From Avoscillospira sp945864925 (GTDB taxonomy: Bacteria; Bacillota; Clostridia; Oscillospirales; Oscillospiraceae), in assembly GCA_945830595.1 (NCBI GenBank), contig CALZZH010000035.1, positions 1 to 16,188 on the forward strand: a DNA stretch of 16,188 bases, written 5' to 3'. The notes below the pieces were generated by a model, which saw nothing but the letters and a program-made list of their open reading frames with translations, did not search any database and was not told where the DNA came from. A program made the position numbers and the translations under genes. Every line of letters starts with the position of its first letter. The first letter of the stretch is position 1. This document shows positions 13,946-16,188 of this stretch, piece after piece.

Positions 13946-14167
13946 ATGAAACGATTCTTATTTGGCATGCTGCTGGCCGTTATCGGTCTGGCATTTTCCT
14001 CGTTCTGTTTCGCCTGGGCTGTGATTCATCCGTGGAATTACAATGGCATTGATGGGCTGCTGGGCTCTTTCCTGGGCACGGGCACCCTGCCGCCCTTCCT
14101 GGCAGGCACAGCAATTCTTCTGGTGGGGGTGCTGATCTGCGGCCTGGAGGCCTATCACCGGAAGTAA
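13946..14167 (+). CDS. small two-helix membrane protein, unknown
   Basis: A 73-residue hydrophobic protein I do not recognise. Two helices are visible, at about residues 4-26 and 46-65, joined by a Gly-rich loop with W-N-Y-N-G-I-D-G-L-L-G. The N-terminus is K-R and the C-terminus Y-H-R-K, so both ends are probably cytoplasmic. ATG 13946 is preferred over ATG 13940 because GGGAGG at 13933-13938 gives a 7-base spacing rather than 1. The leader (13874-13899) can form either of two overlapping hairpins, TTACCG/CGGTAA or GTCCT/AGGAC. No convincing promoter is seen. It stands alone, divergent from the exporter operon and convergent with htpG. The good ribosome site and coherent hydrophobic pattern support a real gene. 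Confidence 0.65.
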   Translation: MKRFLFGMLLAVIGLAFSSFCFAWAVIHPWNYNGIDGLLGSFLGTGTLPPFLAGTAILLVGVLICGLEAYHRK

Positions 14168-14170
14168 AAA

Positions 14171-14285
14171 AGGCCTGCCGCAAAAAGCACAACAAGCACA
14201 AACGATGACCGCACCAAGGCTCCCCCGCGTAAGGGGAGCCTTGGTGCGGCCTGTGTTTGCGCAAAATTGTTTTTTGCGACAGGCC
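14171..14285. terminator. nested hairpins between convergent genes
   Basis: An inner perfect 17-bp stem (14209-14225 with 14233-14249, 7-base loop) is enclosed by an outer 15-bp imperfect repeat, GGCCTGCCGCAAAAA (14172-14186) with TTTTTGCGACAGGCC (14271-14285), one mismatch. A second copy of the arm (GGCCTGT at 14248-14254, CGCAAAA at 14260-14266) can compete for the same right arm. U-runs occur on both strands. It lies between the small membrane protein and htpG and probably terminates both. Confidence 0.75.
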
Positions 14286-14301
14286 CTCTCATTATTCTAT
14301 C

Positions 14302-16145
14302 TTACTGCATCAGGCTGCAGACCAGGTCGGTGTACTCCGTGGGGTTGTCCAGGGGCAGATCGGCGATGAGCAGTGCCTGGCTGAACAGAAGTCTGGCGTA
14401 CTTCTCAGCTTTTTCCTTGTCATTGGCCATGGCGTTCTTCAATGCTTCAAAGGCGGGGTGCTGAGCGTTGAGTTCCAAAATGCGGCCGGATTCATAGCTG
14501 AATTCCGGGTTCACCCGCTTCATATACTTCTCCATTTCAAAGCTTATGCCGGCATCGGGCACCAGGCACACAGGATGGCTGCGGAGCGTCTGGCTGATGC
14601 GGACCTCCTTGACCCGGTCACCCAGGGCCTCCTTGACGAAGTCCAGAACTTCCTTGGCTTCCTCCTGCGTCTGCTCTGCCTGTTTCTTTTCCTCGTCGGA
14701 CTGCAGGCCCAGATCTTCTGTGGCAACGTTGCGGAACTCCTTTTCCTGGAACTTCATCAGAGTCTGGGTCACAAACTCGTCCACATCCTCAGTGAAGAAC
14801 AGGATGTCGTAGCCCTTCTCCTTGACCAGCTCCGCCTGAGGCAGCTGGGCCAGACGGCTGCGGTTCTCACCGGCGGCGAAGTAGATGTACTTCTGCTCTT
14901 CCGGCATGGCGTCGGCGTACTCTTTCAGCGTGACCAGCTTGTTCTCCTTGCTGGACCAGAACAGCAGCAGCTCCTGCAGCAGGTCCTTATGCATGCCATA
15001 ATCCTGGCAGACGCCGTATTTCAGCTGGCGGCCGAAGGCGGTGAAGAACTTCTCGTACTTCTCCCGGTCGTTGGTCAGCATCTTGACCAGTTCGGCCTTG
15101 ATCTTTTTCTCCAGATTGGTGGCAATGACCTTCAGCTGGCGGTCATGCTGCAGCATCTCACGGGAGATATTCAGGCTCAGATCCTGGGAGTCCACAATGC
15201 CCTTGACAAAGCGGAAGTGCTCCGGCAGCAGGTCGGCGCAGTTCTCCATGATCAGTACGCCGGAGGAGTACAGCTGCAGTCCCTTTTTGTACTCCTTGGT
15301 GTAATAGTCATAGGGCGTGCGGCTGGGAATAAACAGCATGGCCTTGTAGGTCACATTGCCCTCCACGCTGAAATGGATGGTGGCCAGGGGATCCTCAAAG
15401 TCAAAAAACTTATCCTTGTAGAACTGACTGTATTCCGCTTCGGTGATGTCCTTTTTGTTCCGCTGCCACAGGGGCACCATGGAGTTGAAGGTTTCGTTTT
15501 CCACCACAGTCTCATATTCCGGCTTGGGAGCCTCCTCGCCCTCCTTGGGTTCGGGCTGTTCCTTCATTTTCTGAGTTTCCACATCCATTTTGATGGGATA
15601 GCGGATATAATCAGAATATTTCTTGACCAGGTTGCGCAGTTCATAGCTCTCCAGATATTTGGAGTAGTTCTCGTCATCGGTATCGGCCTTGAGCTTCAGA
15701 ATGATATCCGTGCCGGCGGCCTCCCGCTCGCAGGGAGTCATGGTATAGCCGTCTGCGCCGGCGGACTGCCACATCCAGGCCTCGTCACTGCCGTATTTTC
15801 TGGACACAACCGTGACGTTCTCCGCCACCATAAAGGCAGAATAGAAGCCTACGCCGAACTGGCCGATGATGTCCACATCGGCGTTCTCTTCCATGGTCAT
15901 TTTGAAATCCAGAGAGCCGCTCTTGGCGATGGTTCCCAGGTTCTCCTCCATCTCGTCCTTGGTCATACCGATGCCGTTATCGGAGATGGTCAGCAGACGG
16001 TACTTTTTATCAGCCTTGAGGTTGATGGCAAAGTCGCTGCGGTCCAGACCCACATTCTGGTCGGTCAGGGCCTGATAGGCCAGCTTGTCTATGGCGTCGG
16101 AAGCGTTGGAGATGATCTCCCGCAGGAAGATCTCCTGGTTGGTAT
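14302..16145 (-). CDS. htpG: chaperone HtpG (Hsp90 family), 5'-truncated
   Basis: About 613 codons of the ATP-dependent bacterial Hsp90, a cytoplasmic dimeric chaperone. The N-terminal GHKL ATPase shows F-L-R-E-I-I-S-N-A-S-D-A-I-D-K-L, D-N-G-I-G-M and G-Q-F-G-V-G-F-Y-S-A-F-M-V. The middle domain contains S-R-T-P-Y-D-Y-Y and the catalytic-loop region L-N-I-S-R-E-M-L-Q. The C-terminal dimerisation region ends in L-P-L-D-N-P-T-E-Y-T-D-L-V-C-S-L-M-Q. The frame stays open past the internal GTG at 16053 up to 16145, where Y-T-N-Q-E-I-F is cut inside the Tyr codon by adapter sequence. About 25 N-terminal residues are missing; this is an assembly boundary, not a broken gene. Confidence 0.97.
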
Positions 16146-16188
16146 CTGTCTCTTATACACATCTCCGAGCCCACGAGACGTAGAGGAA
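16146..16188. other. Illumina Nextera adapter and index (artefact)
   Basis: Bases 16146-16164 are the 19-bp Tn5 mosaic end CTGTCTCTTATACACATCT as it reads into the adapter. Bases 16165-16179 (CCGAGCCCACGAGAC) are the Nextera read-2 stub. Bases 16180-16187 (GTAGAGGA) match the i7 index I know as N712, and the final A begins the P7 sequence. The whole block is untrimmed library adapter and should be removed before any use of the contig end. Confidence 0.98.

Noticed and set aside
16146..16164. Tn5-type 19-bp mosaic end as a native transposon boundary
   Set aside because: It is followed by the Nextera read-2 stub and an i7 index, so it is library adapter rather than a mobile element.

Overview
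The window looks like a contig end from a gut-type member of the Clostridia, most likely family Oscillospiraceae (Flavonifractor/Oscillibacter/Lawsonibacter-like). This is inferred from the fairly high GC, AGGAGG ribosome sites, sigma-A promoters with 17-bp spacers, an ECF sigma factor followed by a very large membrane-anchored anti-sigma-like protein, a split ThrE exporter and a GGGtGRT/NifU-like gene pair. No rRNA, tRNA, CRISPR or native insertion sequence was seen. The last 43 bases (16146-16188) are not genomic: they are an Illumina Nextera adapter with an i7 index.

Layout. 1-1000 (+): the 3' part of an alpha/beta hydrolase and an overlapping GNAT acetyltransferase, closed by a strong bidirectional terminator. 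1009-4103 (-): an ECF sigma factor and an 845-residue single-pass anti-sigma-like protein sharing a GTGA overlap, behind a possible ECF-type autoregulated promoter. 4104-4395: intergenic, packed with hairpins, including one copy of a repeat found again at 8065-8103. 4396-6105 (-): a two-gene operon, a NifU/IscU-like scaffold protein then a GGGtGRT-family protein of unknown function, behind an almost consensus sigma-A promoter whose -35 box abuts the upp stop codon. 6219-7989 (-): tsaE-tsaB-upp, transcribed from its own extended -10 promoter. 7990-8589: a 600-bp gene-free stretch holding the tsaE promoter, the second repeat copy, a cluster of DnaA boxes beside an AT-rich stretch, and the terminator of the next operon. 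8590-13768 (-): a tightly overlapping operon thrE-N / thrE-C / polA / rimI / tsaD behind a good extended -10 promoter. 13946-14167 (+): a 73-residue two-helix membrane protein. 14171-14285: nested hairpins between convergent genes. 14302-16145 (-): htpG, lacking about its first 25 codons because the contig runs into the adapter.

How the genes work together. TsaE, TsaB and TsaD build the tRNA t6A37 modification, and RimI is their usual genomic companion. Here that familiar cluster is split into two operons on either side of the DnaA-box region. PolA, Upp, the exporter and HtpG are housekeeping functions. The sigma/anti-sigma pair is a probable envelope-sensing switch. The least understood unit is the NifU-like/GGGtGRT pair. 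The most unexpected sequence feature is the DnaA-box cluster, which could be an origin element or a DnaA-titrating site.
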